A stretch of 64,000 bases of DNA from Silurus meridionalis (Eukaryota > Chordata > Actinopteri > Siluriformes > Siluridae). A program made the translations under genes and the position numbers. Shown one piece after another: positions 40,876-55,084 of the stretch (its first letter is position 1; every line of letters starts with the position of its first letter). The stretch covers positions 18,482,164 to 18,546,163 of the forward strand of contig NC_060906.1 in assembly GCF_014805685.1 (NCBI RefSeq), given 5' to 3'. Under the pieces are notes generated by a model that saw only the letters and a program-made list of their open reading frames with translations, did not search any database and was not told the origin of the DNA.

Positions 40876-41574
40876 CAGAGATGGGAAGTAATGAACTACA
40901 AATACTTTGTTACTGTACATAAGTAAATTTTTCTGGTATCAGTACTGTACTTCTATTTAATTTTTAGACAACTTTTTACTTCCACTCATTACATTTTTCA
41001 CACAAATATCTACACTACTCCATTTTCAAAACAGGCTTGTTTCTTTACTTTTAATCTCTATGGTGACATGATATATTGACAATATTTTGAACTTCATATT
41101 TTCTTCAGTGTGCTGCTTTTTCAATCGTGTATCATTTCCTGGCTCTCACACACCATAGACGTAGGCTAGTTTATGAAGATAACATTGAGCAGGTAGAAGG
41201 CAACAAGAAGTTTGGGGTAAACGTGGATGAGACAGAGGGAGTCAGTGATGTAATTCACATTCCTGATCACCTGATCATCATCATCTTTTCTCTGCTTATG
41301 TTCTATATAGTGGTTGTTCAGCCTGAATACATTCATCAGATAACAAATTTAATTATTTTGTATTAATATATGTTGTGAGGTCCAGATACCAGTATGAGAC
41401 TAAAGCAGATAGTAGTAAATGCTTTTTACTTACTTTGCATGTCAGAACCTATTTTTCTTTATATTAACTTGACTGAAAAACTGTAGTCAATACTTCAACT
41501 TTTACCAGAGTCTTTTAAATCATGGATATTTGTACTTCTACTTAAGTGGAGGATGTGTACTTTTGCCATCTCTG
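40876..41574 (+). mobile_element. Tol2-like non-autonomous hAT element, complete
   Basis: A 699-bp element with ends CAGAGATGGGAAGTAATGAA and (reverse complement) CAGAGATGGCAAAAGTACAC, in the style of fish hAT/Tol2 termini rich in AAGTAC text. The 8-bp flanks CTGTAGAC (40868-40875) and CTGTACAC (41575-41582) match at seven positions. The 79-residue frame inside is shared in inverted form with 7379-8000 but resembles no transposase. Confidence 0.85.
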
Positions 41575-41582
41575 CTGTACAC

Positions 41583-41904
41583 TTTCTGTCAGCTCAGACA
41601 AATCTGGAGACTCTACGTTGACCTCTTTCAGTTCTGCAGAACTGCCACTCACTGGATGTTCTTTTTTTTTTTTTTTTCACCATTCTGAATAAACTCTATA
41701 TTCAAATACTCAAACCACCTTGAACCAACAAACATGGCACAACCTATGTGACTCAATGTTAAATGCACTTTCATAATGACTAAAGCTTCATATACTTGTG
41801 GTCTTGACCCGCAGTATTTGAGCAAACTTTTTCTAGATTTTGATTCACAACGCCTATTTAGATTAAAAGTGCAGGCTATTTGTTGGACCTAAAATAATGA
41901 AGAC
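41583..41904. other. Non-coding stretch, no feature recognised
   Basis: Contains a T run near 41665; nothing else is recognised. Confidence 0.5.
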
Positions 41905-42008
41905 TACAGCAAGGCAGAGCTTTCTCTTACAAAGCCCCACAGATATGGAACAGCCTTATTATCTGTGTAAAGCTGCTTTTAGACGATGTACAAATAAAAT
42001 TGAATTAC
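41905..42008 (+). mobile_element. Retroposon 3' end fragment
   Basis: TGTGTAAAGCTGCTTTTAGA and then ACAAATAAAATTGAATT match the 3' end type seen at 5768-5986, here with a TTGAATT tail. Part of the middle is deleted. Confidence 0.6.
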
Positions 42009-42589
42009 ATTTATTTTGGACTCCGTCTGTAACACTTATTAAAGTTTAAATTAAGTTTAAAGTGTACATTTTTTATCTGTCAATATTCTATTTGTTTTAT
42101 TTTATTCTGCCTCCAAACTCTGGGGTGATGCCACATTGTCTAAAGGAAAATATTTAGATTTAGTTATCTTCCTGATTAAATTACAGTACAAATATAATAT
42201 CTTGGTTAATTTAGAATATATATTTTTTATAATTTAAGATTAATGTCAAGGCTAATATAAAGCATTATGCACATGTAATGGATTGTAGAACTATGAAGTG
42301 TTGAATTAACACAGTTTGGTCTTTGGGTAATTAATACAAGGTCATGTTTCCACTATGTAAGTGATCAGCTTCTTCAGATCAGTTCTCATTAATCTATACA
42401 TTGCGACAAATGCACTTTTTGGACCACTTCCAAACACCATTCCTCAAGTTTAACACAGGATTTTTGCTTCTTATACATTAATCTTGCAGTGTCCATGTCC
42501 TCCACCTGTAAGATCACAGAAGCAAATCAAGCCCAGAATAATACTGAATATAAACAAAAGAAAATGTTTGCACATGGGAGTACAAGGCG
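42009..42589. other. Non-coding stretch, no feature recognised
   Basis: No exon or repeat end recognised. Confidence 0.5.
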
Positions 42590-42765
42590 GGCGTCAGTGT
42601 GTGGCTCCGACTGCCAGGACAGCGATTTAAAAAATGTTTCCTCCAAGGAGAAATAGATCAGTCGCTGCCAAGGATAATAATAAATGGCTTTGCTGGGAGG
42701 GCATCATAGTGCATTACCATCCTATCATTTTGTCCCCAAAATATTTATTGGTCTTCAGGAAGGAA
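42590..42765. other. CNE-like segment, member 2 of a diverged pair
   Basis: Partner of 36475-36660, about 6.1 kb away in the same orientation. Confidence 0.5.
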
Positions 42766-44476
42766 GAACACGGCATGACTTTTAATTTACCGTCAGTGCT
42801 GTATGTATTTTAAAAGTGCAGGCGCAAATTAGGAAAATGCTAATTTTTATTATAGAGCTTACACCTCAGTCTGCTTTGAACACTCAAATTTACTGTTTTA
42901 TTGCCGCTACAAAATAAATACATTTTTAAAACTTAAGTTGTTTGGTTAATCAATAGAATTAATAGTTTTTTATTTGTACAAGAAACAAACCTTGTGGAGC
43001 AAAAAGTCTTCAGATCAGCATATCCAATGATAGAGGGATTCTTATTATCTCTATAGTTTCTTCTAGCAATAAAAAAATTACATTTAAAAGTTGATGTTTG
43101 CTCAAAGGGTCAATCAAGGGTTATTCAAGTTTCAAGGGAAGTACGGTAGTGCGTTTTCTTATATGTACGATTAAGTAATTGTAAAGAAGTGCTTTAAACA
43201 TAAGTAAAAATAAGTGGATAAAAACTAATCTAAATGTATAAAATATTTTTGCATACCAAATTCTCAGGTGCAATTTATTTATTCATACTTATTTATATTT
43301 CTTTCTATAGTTAAGCATTTGTAATGTAATATAACTTTAAGAATACACTTACGGCTCATTCTTATTTGCCTAGAGATTTTCCTTTTTAGACTCTCTCTTA
43401 GAATATTACAGACAATTTGATCTAGGATGTTAGAAGCAACTGAGCAACTTTTTGTCAGCAGTCTGTCATGCTGAGAATAAAGATCTCATCAAGCACTTTC
43501 TGGTAATTAAGCCTGAGGACAAAAGACAGAAGACACGTGTGTGCATGTTGTTAAAGGCTTTGGGCTCATCAGAGAGCAGGACAGCTCAGCCGCAAGGCCA
43601 TGAGATACGAGTCTTGCCTTTTACCTTCGTGGCTTGAGGTGAAGCTCTTTTGGAAAACTCAATCAGTCTAACCCAAACAAAGCCACTGAATATTAAGGAC
43701 ACATGGTAATGATGTCACATCCTTTGCAAATGCGAGGCTCTTGGGGTATTTCAATAATGGCCATCAATAAAGCCCATCATACTCTGACCACAATTTCTAA
43801 CATTTTTGCACATTTAGGGTTAATGCTGAGCAAAGCAAATGTACAGTCATGAGAAAGTACAACCACTTGATTAGCAATGTGAAGTGATCCTACTACAGTT
43901 TAAACTGCACAAATGTGGCAGAAATTACATTAGAATAAAACCACTGGTTAGTAATGCACAGGAAATATGAACACACCACACAAGTGAGCTGGTTAATCAT
44001 TTGAGACTGTATGATGTATTTCATAAAAGCTGCTTACAGCAGTACAGTGACAGCAGAAATTAGACAAAATTATCAGGAATGTGAACATTTCCATTAGATT
44101 TATTGTTAATTACATGAAAAAGAATGCATTCTTTTAGAAATTGCTGTAATTGCAGTGTCAATTACAAACCAATCTCACCTCACCTGCCATATTTGAACTA
44201 TTAAGGTGATGACATGAAACAGCAAAGCCATCATTCTGTGCAGCCTACAGCACCAGTAAATACTGTAACTAAACAATATGAGTGCACCATGCTCTGTTTT
44301 GGGATGAAAATTGTCCCTTAATCCTTTATTCAAAATACATAGTAATAGTCTAGACTAGGGTTTTATGCAAAGCAGATCAATGAACATGTTTAAAGGGTGT
44401 TAAGTAATGAACGTCTTATACACTTTTTACAGTACCCAAACATAAGGTACAGTGTAGCAGAACATTTAGAGTATAA
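42766..44476. other. Non-coding stretch, no feature recognised
   Basis: About 1.7 kb of unique AT-rich sequence. The 61-residue frame at 43452 has no known relatives. Confidence 0.5.
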
Positions 44477-44651
44477 TTTACATTTGCAGCATTTGGCAGA
44501 CGCCCTAATCCAGAGCGACGTACAACTGAGCAGGGAGGGTTTTAGGGCTTTTGCTCAAGGGCCCAGCAGTGGCAGCTTGGTGGTGGTGGGATTTGAACCT
44601 GTGATCTTCTGATCCAAAGCCCAAAGCCTTAACCACTGAGCTACCACCTCC
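44477..44651 (-). mobile_element. tRNA-derived SINE, well preserved
   Basis: On the - strand it begins GGAGGTGGTAGCTCAGTGGT (box A TAGCTCAGTGG), has box B GGTTCAAATCC, the CACTGCTGGGCCCTTGAGCA body, and the tail GTCGCTCTGGATTAGGGCGT followed by CTGCCAAATGC. It has the same design as 6837-7006 with fewer changes. Confidence 0.88.
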
Positions 44652-46150
44652 TAAATAATTAAATCATTCTGCTTATTTATCTGCTGATATTTCAAAAAAT
44701 ACAATACATTTCTTTTTAAACACATTTACAGTTTAAATAATAGTAATAATAATAATTATTAATAATAATAAATAGAAGATTAGAAGATTGTAAGCCTTTT
44801 AAAAGGACAATATGTAGTAAGTTTAAATATCTTTATTTCAAGACCCAATCTGAAAAGAGCAAACTTCCCACTGAAAGTCTCCACCTCAGGCACTAAATGC
44901 TTAGTCAGCAGAAGCAATGTCTAAAAGAGTAGAGATAGAATAGCCTGTTTTATCAGCTCTATTCACTTTTCAAAGCTATAAATCCAAAAGCCGTAATCAC
45001 ACAATCTAGTCCATGGGTGTTGTGGCAAGTTAGAGTTTCTTCCATCATTTATTCCTCTCAAAATGTTCTGCTTGCTGTTGGACTGACACTAAACTGTAGG
45101 TTGGTGTTAAGTAGATACACCAAGCGCCAATGGTGGTTTTAGCTTGAATTAATCCACATTGATTAGTTTGAGCTTTGAAAAGCTCATTTTTGTTTTAGGT
45201 ATCGCCAGTCGATGAAAAAATATACTCAGAACAATCCACAAATTTGGAGACATTTCTGAGAGCTTCCTTTCATATATAAATATCAACCTAAATGCAGTTA
45301 TTACACAATTAAATACACGTCATTGTGCACAATTTATCAAAATCTCAGAACCCAGAACCAAACAACTCCTTGGCTAATTGTAGCCATAAGATACATACAA
45401 CATCTATATCCTTATAATATATGTCTTTTAAAATAGTCTTTTAAGCTGCACTGGAGATTCCCCCTTACTGACCTCAGTGCAGGACCTTTTCAGTACAATC
45501 ACAGAAGCAGCTCAATTAAAGGTAACCAAACCAATAAGTGCTGTTTAACTACAATCACACTAGACTAGTGAGGCTGGAATTGTTTTGTTGCTACACACAT
45601 TTTGATAAGCTACATACTATAAATTATAATGTTATTCAGCTAAAAGAAATATTGTTCCTATATGCATAAAAGCATAGGAGGAAACACATCATAACCTAAA
45701 TTATATACAGTTTTTTGCCAATTTCATTAAATGCATTAGCTCATACTATCCTCATAATGAGACGAGTGATCGAGCTGCGTACACACCTTTATCTTTTGCA
45801 CGTTTCCCACCATACTTATTTCCTCTTTTTATTCTGTATTGGGCTCCTGAGGATGACACGTTTTTTGTCATCGATAATTTTCATTTCGATTCAGCTCGCC
45901 TTACTGATCTACCGGCCTCTTCTTTTTGAGTGTATGATTAAAGGGAATTCTCCAGGTGGTGGGCGCACACTCTGATTCCTGAACAGGTTCATTGATCGTG
46001 ATATCATCGTGACCGTGCAAATGAACAATGATCGATTTTTTCGAAAAATCAAAACAAGTTTAAAAGAGCGCGTGCTCTACCCTGATTGGTGGCTTATTGT
46101 GTGTTTTACTAGTTGATTTTTTATCCGCTCATAAATAAAGAAGTAACGAC
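44652..46150. other. Non-coding stretch, no feature recognised
   Basis: Has a short (AAT)n-like patch near 44740-44772. The 86-residue frame at 45715 has no recognised domain. Confidence 0.45.
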
Positions 46151-46169
46151 TGATTTTACGAAATGTAGA

Positions 46170-46317
46170 GTAAAAAGTGAGATATTTGACCTAGAAATGT
46201 AGAAGTTAAACTAAAAGTCTCCTCAAACGGAAATACTTGAGTAAAGTACAGATATGCGAAAAAAAACTACTTAAGTACAATAAAGAATTACATTTCATTT
46301 GTTACTGTCCATCACTG
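46170..46317 (-). mobile_element. Tol2-like hAT end fragment
   Basis: The right end, read in reverse, is CAGTGATGGACAGTAACAAA followed by TTGTACTTAAGTAG, a hAT/Tol2-style terminus. The opposite end was not found upstream, so the element's length is unknown. Confidence 0.5.
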
Positions 46318-46712
46318 ATTAACACACCAGTGTCTCTGCTAGAAATACTTAATGGACATGAGCGTAACCTTTGCCACCTGACTAATGTGGGATGAGTTGT
46401 CTTATCAAATAATTAGCAAAGAGTGCCACCTGCTGGTCAAATCTAACTTTGTTGTTTGCCGTCAAATATACTGTAGCTTCAGATAAACTCTGTGGCCCAC
46501 TAATTATTAATTAATCATTAAGAAGATTGTTAAATTGTAAATTCTGTAAATTACATATACACACTTTTATTAAACCACTAATGCTAGATTATTAGAAATG
46601 TATCTTGTCTTTTCCTTTTTATTGAAGCATCACTTTCTGATCGTCCTGATTTTTACATTGTTTTATTTTGTTGTGCCACAATTTAGTCATTTATATAAAT
46701 ATTTGTTAGTTT
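46318..46712. other. Non-coding stretch, no feature recognised
   Basis: T-rich; nothing recognised. Confidence 0.5.
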
Positions 46713-46720
46713 TTTTTAGT

Positions 46721-46834
46721 GTGTGTGTGTGTTGTGAAAAAAAATGGGGTTATGAGATTTGCAATTTGTATGTATATATATAAATACAAATTGCAAATCT
46801 CATAACCCTATTTTTATTCACAACACACACAAAA
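46721..46834. repeat. Inverted repeat, 50-bp arms with a 14-bp spacer
   Basis: Arm 46721-46770 is the reverse complement of 46785-46834 at about 46 of 50 positions by hand count. The arms contain GGGTTATGAGATTTGCAA, text that also occurs in the sub-terminal part of the neighbouring Tc1-like element. Confidence 0.93.
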
Positions 46835-47922
46835 AAAAAAAAAAATATTTGTATTAATGTAAATGTAAACAATTTAAGGGAAAACATGAGGTCATTTTGA
46901 ATTTGATGACTGGAACAGGTTTTAAAAATGTTATGACAGGGCCATGTTTACCACTATGTAGCATCACGTCTTTTGTCTGCATACATCTGGGTATCTGGGT
47001 TGTCCCAAATGTGTCTGACACAGGATTCTAGCTGCTCACCCTTTCTGGGTGTCCTTTGATGTGCTTTTTGTTATATGATGTGGCAAAGTTTTCAAATGGT
47101 AAAAGGTCTAGACTGCAGGCAGGCCAGTTCAGCACCTGGAGTCTTCTACTACAAAGTCATGCTATACTAAGAGATACAGTATGCAGTTAGTATCTTCCCT
47201 GAAAAAGATATTTTCTGAACGGAAGCATTTCTGCCTGAAAACTTGTATATACCGTTCAGCATTGATGGAGCCTTTCCAGATGTGCAAGCTGCCCATTCCA
47301 CAGGCACTAATGCACTTCCATACCATTAGAGATGCGGCTTTTTGAACCGAGCACTTATAACAAGCCAGATGGTCCTCTGCTCTTTAGTCTGTGAGAATTG
47401 TTGTCTATTGTTTCCAAAAAGAAATAAAAATTTTGGTCAATCCGACCACAGAACAGTTCTCCACTTTGCCTCAGTACATTTAAATGTTTTTTAGGTGACA
47501 GCGTTTCTGATATAGAAATGATAGAGATTTAACCTGCCTTTGTGGATGACCTGGCAAGTTGTGTTTACAGACAAAGATTTCTGGAGGTGTTAATAAGCCG
47601 ATGCAGTGATTTCCATTACAGAATAATGAATGCAGTGCAGCCTGAGGGCTCGAAGATCACGGGCATCAAATATTAATTTGATTGACTTACTTCTTCCAGA
47701 CTGTTGTTGACCTGTCCGAACTTTTTTCAGATAAGCTGCAGCCATCAAATTCAAAATTACTTTATTTTTTCCTTAAAATGCTACATTTCCTCATTTTAAA
47801 CATTTGATGTTTTCTGTGTTCTATTGTGAATAATAAAATATGGGTTCATGAGATTTGCAAATCATTGAATTCTGTTTTTATGTACATTTTACACAGCGTC
47901 AAATGTTTTGGAAATTGAGTTG
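46783..47922 (-). mobile_element. Tc1-like transposon, left end rearranged
   Basis: Same family as 14745-16200: shared text includes GGGCCATGTTTACCACTATG, TGCCCATTCCACAGGCACTA and CGAAGATCACGGGCATC. The right terminus TTTTGGAAATTGAGTTG is followed by TA at 47923-47924. The left terminus is replaced by the inverted repeat at 46721-46834. Minus-strand transposase text (first Asp region near 47440) is broken by many stops. Confidence 0.82.
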
Positions 47923-48083
47923 TAGCAGTTGTCCAAATACTACATCGTTTTACAAGAAATGCCATGCTTGAATATTGAATCCTCATTGGCTTTTAGATTT
48001 TATGATGCAATAACTTCTGCTTGTTACATATTCAATAATAACTCAATGCTTTCAATTTCTGTAAACAGCAGTAAAAAAAGCCA

Positions 48084-48838
48084 AAAATAATGAATTATCA
48101 CAGGCATCATCAAGACTTCAGGCATCCACTTGGGGGAATACTGGTCAGGTGGTCACACAAAACATATAGCATTGCTTTTCATTACTAATTAGTTAATGAA
48201 GATAATATTGATACAGTATATAGTACATATAGAGTATATATTGCCTTATACAACAGCACAACTGAACTTTTGTTACTTGTCAGAGAGATACCATTATTTA
48301 ATAGCAGCTCTGAGAGTAGTTCTGCCAGATAATGGATAATCACAATGTTCATGTTAATGCTCTCAGTCTAATCTGTTATCATTTCTATGGTAACAGCTGT
48401 GGATGCTAAACTGTTTTAAAAAATTGTGTTGATAGAGATTTTTATTTTAAATTGAAAGGCATCTCAGAGGTAAAACTGTAATATCAACAGAAGTGATAAA
48501 ATGTTTTGTTATTATGCATATGGTCCTTAACAGTAAACTATAAATAACATTTGTGTTGTAACAGCACCTGCTTTGTGTTAGTCACATCACACCCTCTCAC
48601 ATTTGTTTTACTGATGAGCCAATTCTCAAATCAAGCACCAAAATCCGCCATGATTCTTCTTCTTCTTTACTGGCGGTTTGCATTCCACCTTATATCAGAG
48701 ACTTCATCTCCCAGACCAAAATAATGGTGCACATATCTGGCAATTAAAACTGTCTGTGTGGAAACAAAGCAAAGTTCTGTTTTAGAGGCCTGATGATTTA
48801 CATATATATATATACACACACACACAAAAAAAAAAAAA
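48084..48838. repeat. Tandem duplication, copy 1 (unit 751 bp)
   Basis: Direct repeat of 48832-49600, beginning AAAAATAATGAATTATCACA. It ends in a short TA/CA/A run. The copies differ by a few bases and small indels such as GTCACATC versus GTCTACATC. Confidence 0.95.
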
Positions 48839-49562
48839 TAATGAATTATCACAGGCATCATCAAGACTTCAGGCATCCACTTGGGGGAATACTGGTCAGG
48901 TGGTCACACAAAACATATAGCATTGCTTTTCATTACTAATTAGTTAATGAAGATAATATTGATACAGTATATAGTACATATAGAGTATATATTGCCTTAT
49001 ACAACAGCACAACTGAACTTTTGTTACTTGTCAGAGAGATACCATTATTTAATAGCAGCTCTGAGAGTAGTTCTGCCAGATAATGGATAATCACAATGTT
49101 CATGTTAATGCTCTCAGTCTAATCTGTTATCATTTCTATGGTAACAGCTGTGGATGCTAAACTGTTTTAAAAAATTGTGTTGATAGAGATTTTTATTTTA
49201 AATTGAAAGGCATCTCAGAGGTAAAACTGTAATATCAACAGAAGTGATAAAATGTTTTGTTATTATGCATATGGTCCTTAACAGTAAACTATAAATAACA
49301 TTTGTGTTGTAACAGCACCTGCTTTGTGTTAGTCTACATCACACCCTCTCACATTTGTTTTACTGATGAGCCAATTCTCAAATCAAGCACCAAAATCCGC
49401 CATGATTCTTCTTCTTCTTTACTGGCGGTTTGCATTCCACCTTATATCAGAGACTTCATCTCCCAGACCAAAATAAACGCTATGGTGCACATATCTGGCA
49501 ATTAAAACTGTCTGTGTGGAAACAAAGCAAAAGTTCTGTTTTAGAGGCCTGATGATTTACGC

Positions 49563-49600
<38 letters not shown>
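48832..49600. repeat. Tandem duplication, copy 2
   Basis: Second copy of the 751-bp unit. It ends in a longer TA/CA microsatellite (49563-49607) that abuts a Tc1-like end. The short shared frame around 49302-49505 is not conserved protein that I recognise. Confidence 0.95.

Positions 49601-49607
<7 letters not shown>
49563..49607. repeat. (TA)n-(CA)n microsatellite
   Basis: About eight TA units then about fourteen CA units. Confidence 0.95.
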
Positions 49608-49613
<6 letters not shown>

Positions 49614-50451
49614 CTCACAAAAGTGAGTACACCACTCACATTTTAGGAACCATTTACAATACATAGTATATATTGGATATATGTTAGAGTAGTCAGTGTG
49701 CAGCTTGTATAACAGTATAGATTTACTGTCCAAAAGATGGCCTAGGATAGAAGATCGGTAACACCCTGAAACCGAGTTACAGTACAGTGGCCAGGGTCAC
49801 ACAGAGGTTTTCCAATACGGGTTCCACTCGAAACAGGCGTTGCAAGGGTCGATCAAAGAGGCTAAGTCCTCATGCTGTGCATCAGATTGTAGAAGCAGAA
49901 GATCTGCTCCTCAGTGCTCAGACCGTACGCCGCATACTGCAACAAGTCGGTTTGCATGGCCGTCGTCCCATAAGGAAGCCTTTTCTAAAGCTGGCTCATA
50001 AAAAGGACACAAACAGTTTGCTAAAGACTACCTGTCCAAGAGCACAGCATGTATTGCACCACCCTGGTGAGGAAGAAAATTGTGTCTTGCCTACAGTCAA
50101 GCATGGTGGTAGAATCATAAACATCAGCTTCAGAAACATGAAAATTACCACAAACACACCGCAAAATGACAACTTCCTTGTTGAAAGTGAAGGTGATTGA
50201 GTGGCCAAGTATGTCTCCAGACCTGAACCCTTTTGAACACCTGTGGGGCATTTTCAAGCAGAAGGTGGAGAAGCACCATGTGTCTAACACCCACCAGCTC
50301 TCTGACATCAATATGAAGGAGGATCCCTGCAACAACCTATGCAGCTCTGGTGAATTCCATAATCAGGAGGATTGAGGCAGTGCTGGATAACAATGATGCA
50401 ACAATTCTATAGTATTGTCCCTTAAGAAGATATACTAAAATAGTTGCTGAA
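49608..50451 (+). mobile_element. Tc1-like transposon, + strand, degraded
   Basis: The left end CAGTATCTCACAAAAGTGAG is the same terminus as at 8472. The frame at 49787-50200 gives the DNA-binding half (ARVTQRFSNTGSTRNRRCKG, then the HAVHQIVEAEDLLLSAQTVR region) and part of the catalytic core (VKHGGRIINISFRNM). The frame at 50166-50375 gives the WPSMSPDLNPFEHLWGIFKQ block with the third acidic residue. The core is shortened and frame-shifted, so it is inactive. The right inverted repeat is incomplete. Confidence 0.87.
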
Positions 50452-50463
50452 CTATAAGGAACA

Positions 50464-52685
50464 CAGCCATTAGGGTTGCACAAGCCAGTGCACCGGTCCC
50501 GACCCCGGATAAATGGGGAGGGTTGCGTTAGGAAGGGCATCCAGCGTAAAACATGTGCCAAATCAAATATGCGGATCACAAAATATCGGTTTGGTCGAGG
50601 CAAGGGTTACCAATGACCGCCACAGGTATTGTTAGCCAACAGGGTTACAACTACTTCTCCTTCTACTGTTGGCCAAAGGGGAAGAAGGAGAGGATGAAGA
50701 CATCTACAGAGGCAACAGGGGAAGGAGAAGTAGAGGAAACTGGAGGTTAGTGTTGGTATATTAAATGTTGGTACTATGACTAAAGGGAGAGAGGTAGCTG
50801 ATATGATTGAGAGGAGAAAGGTAGATATGTTGAGTGTTCAGGAGACCCAGTGGAAAGGGAGTAAGGCCAGGAACACTGGAGGTGGGTTTAAACTGTTCTA
50901 TCATGGTGTGGATGGAAAGATAAATGGTGTAGGGGTGATTCTAAAGGAAGAGTACAGTAAAAGTGTAGTGGAGGTGAAGAGAGTTTCTGATAGAGTGATG
51001 AATGTGTAGCTGGAAGATAAAAGGGTTATGATAAATGTCATAAGTGCCTATGCTGAGTTTGTTAGATGGAGTGGAAGATGGTGTACCTAGAAATAAACGA
51101 TTAGTGATTGGGGCAGACTTTAATGGGCATGTAGGTGATGGGAACAGAGGTGATGAGGTGATGGGTAGGTATGGTCTTAAGGAGAGGAATGTGGAAGGGC
51201 AGATGGTGGTAGATTTTGCTAAAAGGATGGCAGTGGTGAACACTTATTTTAAGAAGAAGGAGGATCATAGTGTGATGTATAAGAGTGGAGGAAGGTGCAC
51301 ACAGGTGGACTATGTGCTATGCATGAGATGCAACCCGAAGGAGATTGGAGACTGTAAGGTGTTGGCAGGGGACAGTGTAGCTAGACAGCATCAGATCTGT
51401 GGGATGGTTTTGAAGGTGAAGAAAAAGAGGAGGAGAGTGAGTACTTAAAGAAGAATAAGATGGTAAGATAAGATGATTGTAGTGTGAGATTCAGGGAAGA
51501 GGTCAGACAGGGGCTCGGTGGTGGTGAAGAGGTGCTGGATGATTAGGCAAATACTGCAGAATTGATAAGGAAGACAGCTAGAAAGGTACTTGATGTGACA
51601 TCTGGAAATAGAAAGGAAGACAAAGAGAAATGGTGGTGAAATAGGAGAAAGAGGTTGGCAAAAGACAATTGGGATCGACAGAGTGATGAGAAAAGTAGGC
51701 AAGAGTACAAGGAGATGTGGCAGCAGGTAAAGAGGGATGTAGCAAAAGCCAAGGAAAAGGCATATGAGGAGCTGTATAAGAAGTTGGACACTAAGGAAGA
51801 AGAAAAGGATTGGCCAGGCAGAGGGACCGAGCTGGAAAGGGTGTGCTGCAACTTAGAGCAATAAAGGATAGAGAGGGAAATGTGTTGACTAGTGAGGAGA
51901 GTGTGTTGAGAAGGTGGAGGGAGTATTTTGAGCAGCTGATGAGAGAGAGAGAGGATTGGATGGTGTGGAGATGGTGATGCAGGAAGTGGATAGGATTAGT
52001 AAGGAGGACGTGAGAGCAGCTAATAAGCAGATGAAGAGTGGAAAGTTGGTTGGACCAGATGACATACCAGTAGAAGCATGGAGATGTTAAGGAAAGATGG
52101 CAGTGGAGTTTTTAACCAGGTTGTTCAACAAGATTTTGGATGCCTGAGGAATGAAGGAGTGTGCTGGTACCGGTTTTTAAGAATAAGGGAGACATGCAGA
52201 CCTGCAGTAACTACAGGGGGATAAAGTTGATCAGTCACACCATTAAGTTATGGGAAAGAGTAGTGGAAGCCAGACTAAAAGATGTGACCATCTGTGAGCT
52301 ACAGTATGGTTTCATGCCGAGATAGAGCACCACAGATGTGTTATATGCTTTGAGAATGTTGATGGAGAAGTATAGAGAAGGTCAGAAGGAGTTGCATTGT
52401 GCGTTTGTGAAATTTGGAGAAAGTGTATTCTATGAGGAAGTCAGGTGTGTCAGAAGTATGTGAGGGTGGTGCAGGACATGTATGAGGACAGAGTGACAGC
52501 AGTGAAGTGTGCAGTAGGAACGACAGACTGGTTCAAGGTGGAGGTTGGACTGCATCAATAATCGGCTCTGAGCCCTTACCTGTTTGCAGTGGTGATGGAT
52601 AGGTTGACGGACGAGGTCAGACAGGAGTCTCCATGGACTATGATGTTTGCGGATGATATTGTGATGTGTGGTGAGAGTGGAGAGC

Positions 52686-52690
<5 letters not shown>
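50464..52690 (+). mobile_element. RTE-type LINE, long copy lacking its 3' end
   Basis: Begins with the same 5' region as 24938 (CCATTAGGGTTGCACAAGCC). It then carries an apurinic endonuclease domain: REVADMIERRKVDMLSVQET at about 50785-50850, VIGADFNGHVGDGNRGDE near 51100 and the CTQVDYVL block near 51298. Reverse transcriptase text follows: NYRGIKLISHTIKLWERVVE near 52210-52275, YGFMPR plus a stop near 52305, and the catalytic FADDIV at about 52648. Several stops and shifts break it. It ends abruptly at the (TA)n tract just after FADDIV, so the last part and the 3' tail are missing. Confidence 0.92.

Positions 52691-52744
<54 letters not shown>
52689..52744. repeat. (TA)n microsatellite left of the DD37E transposon
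   Basis: About 24 TA units followed by a short CACACATA step. Confidence 0.96.

Positions 52745-54996
<2,252 letters not shown>

Positions 54997-55080
<84 letters not shown>
54997..55080. repeat. (TA)n microsatellite
   Basis: About 42 TA units. Confidence 0.97.

Positions 55081-55084
<4 letters not shown>

Noticed and set aside
45715..45975. Hydrophobic 86-residue frame as a membrane protein gene
   Set aside because: No family resemblance, splice sites or conserved neighbours; AT-rich DNA often yields hydrophobic frames by chance.
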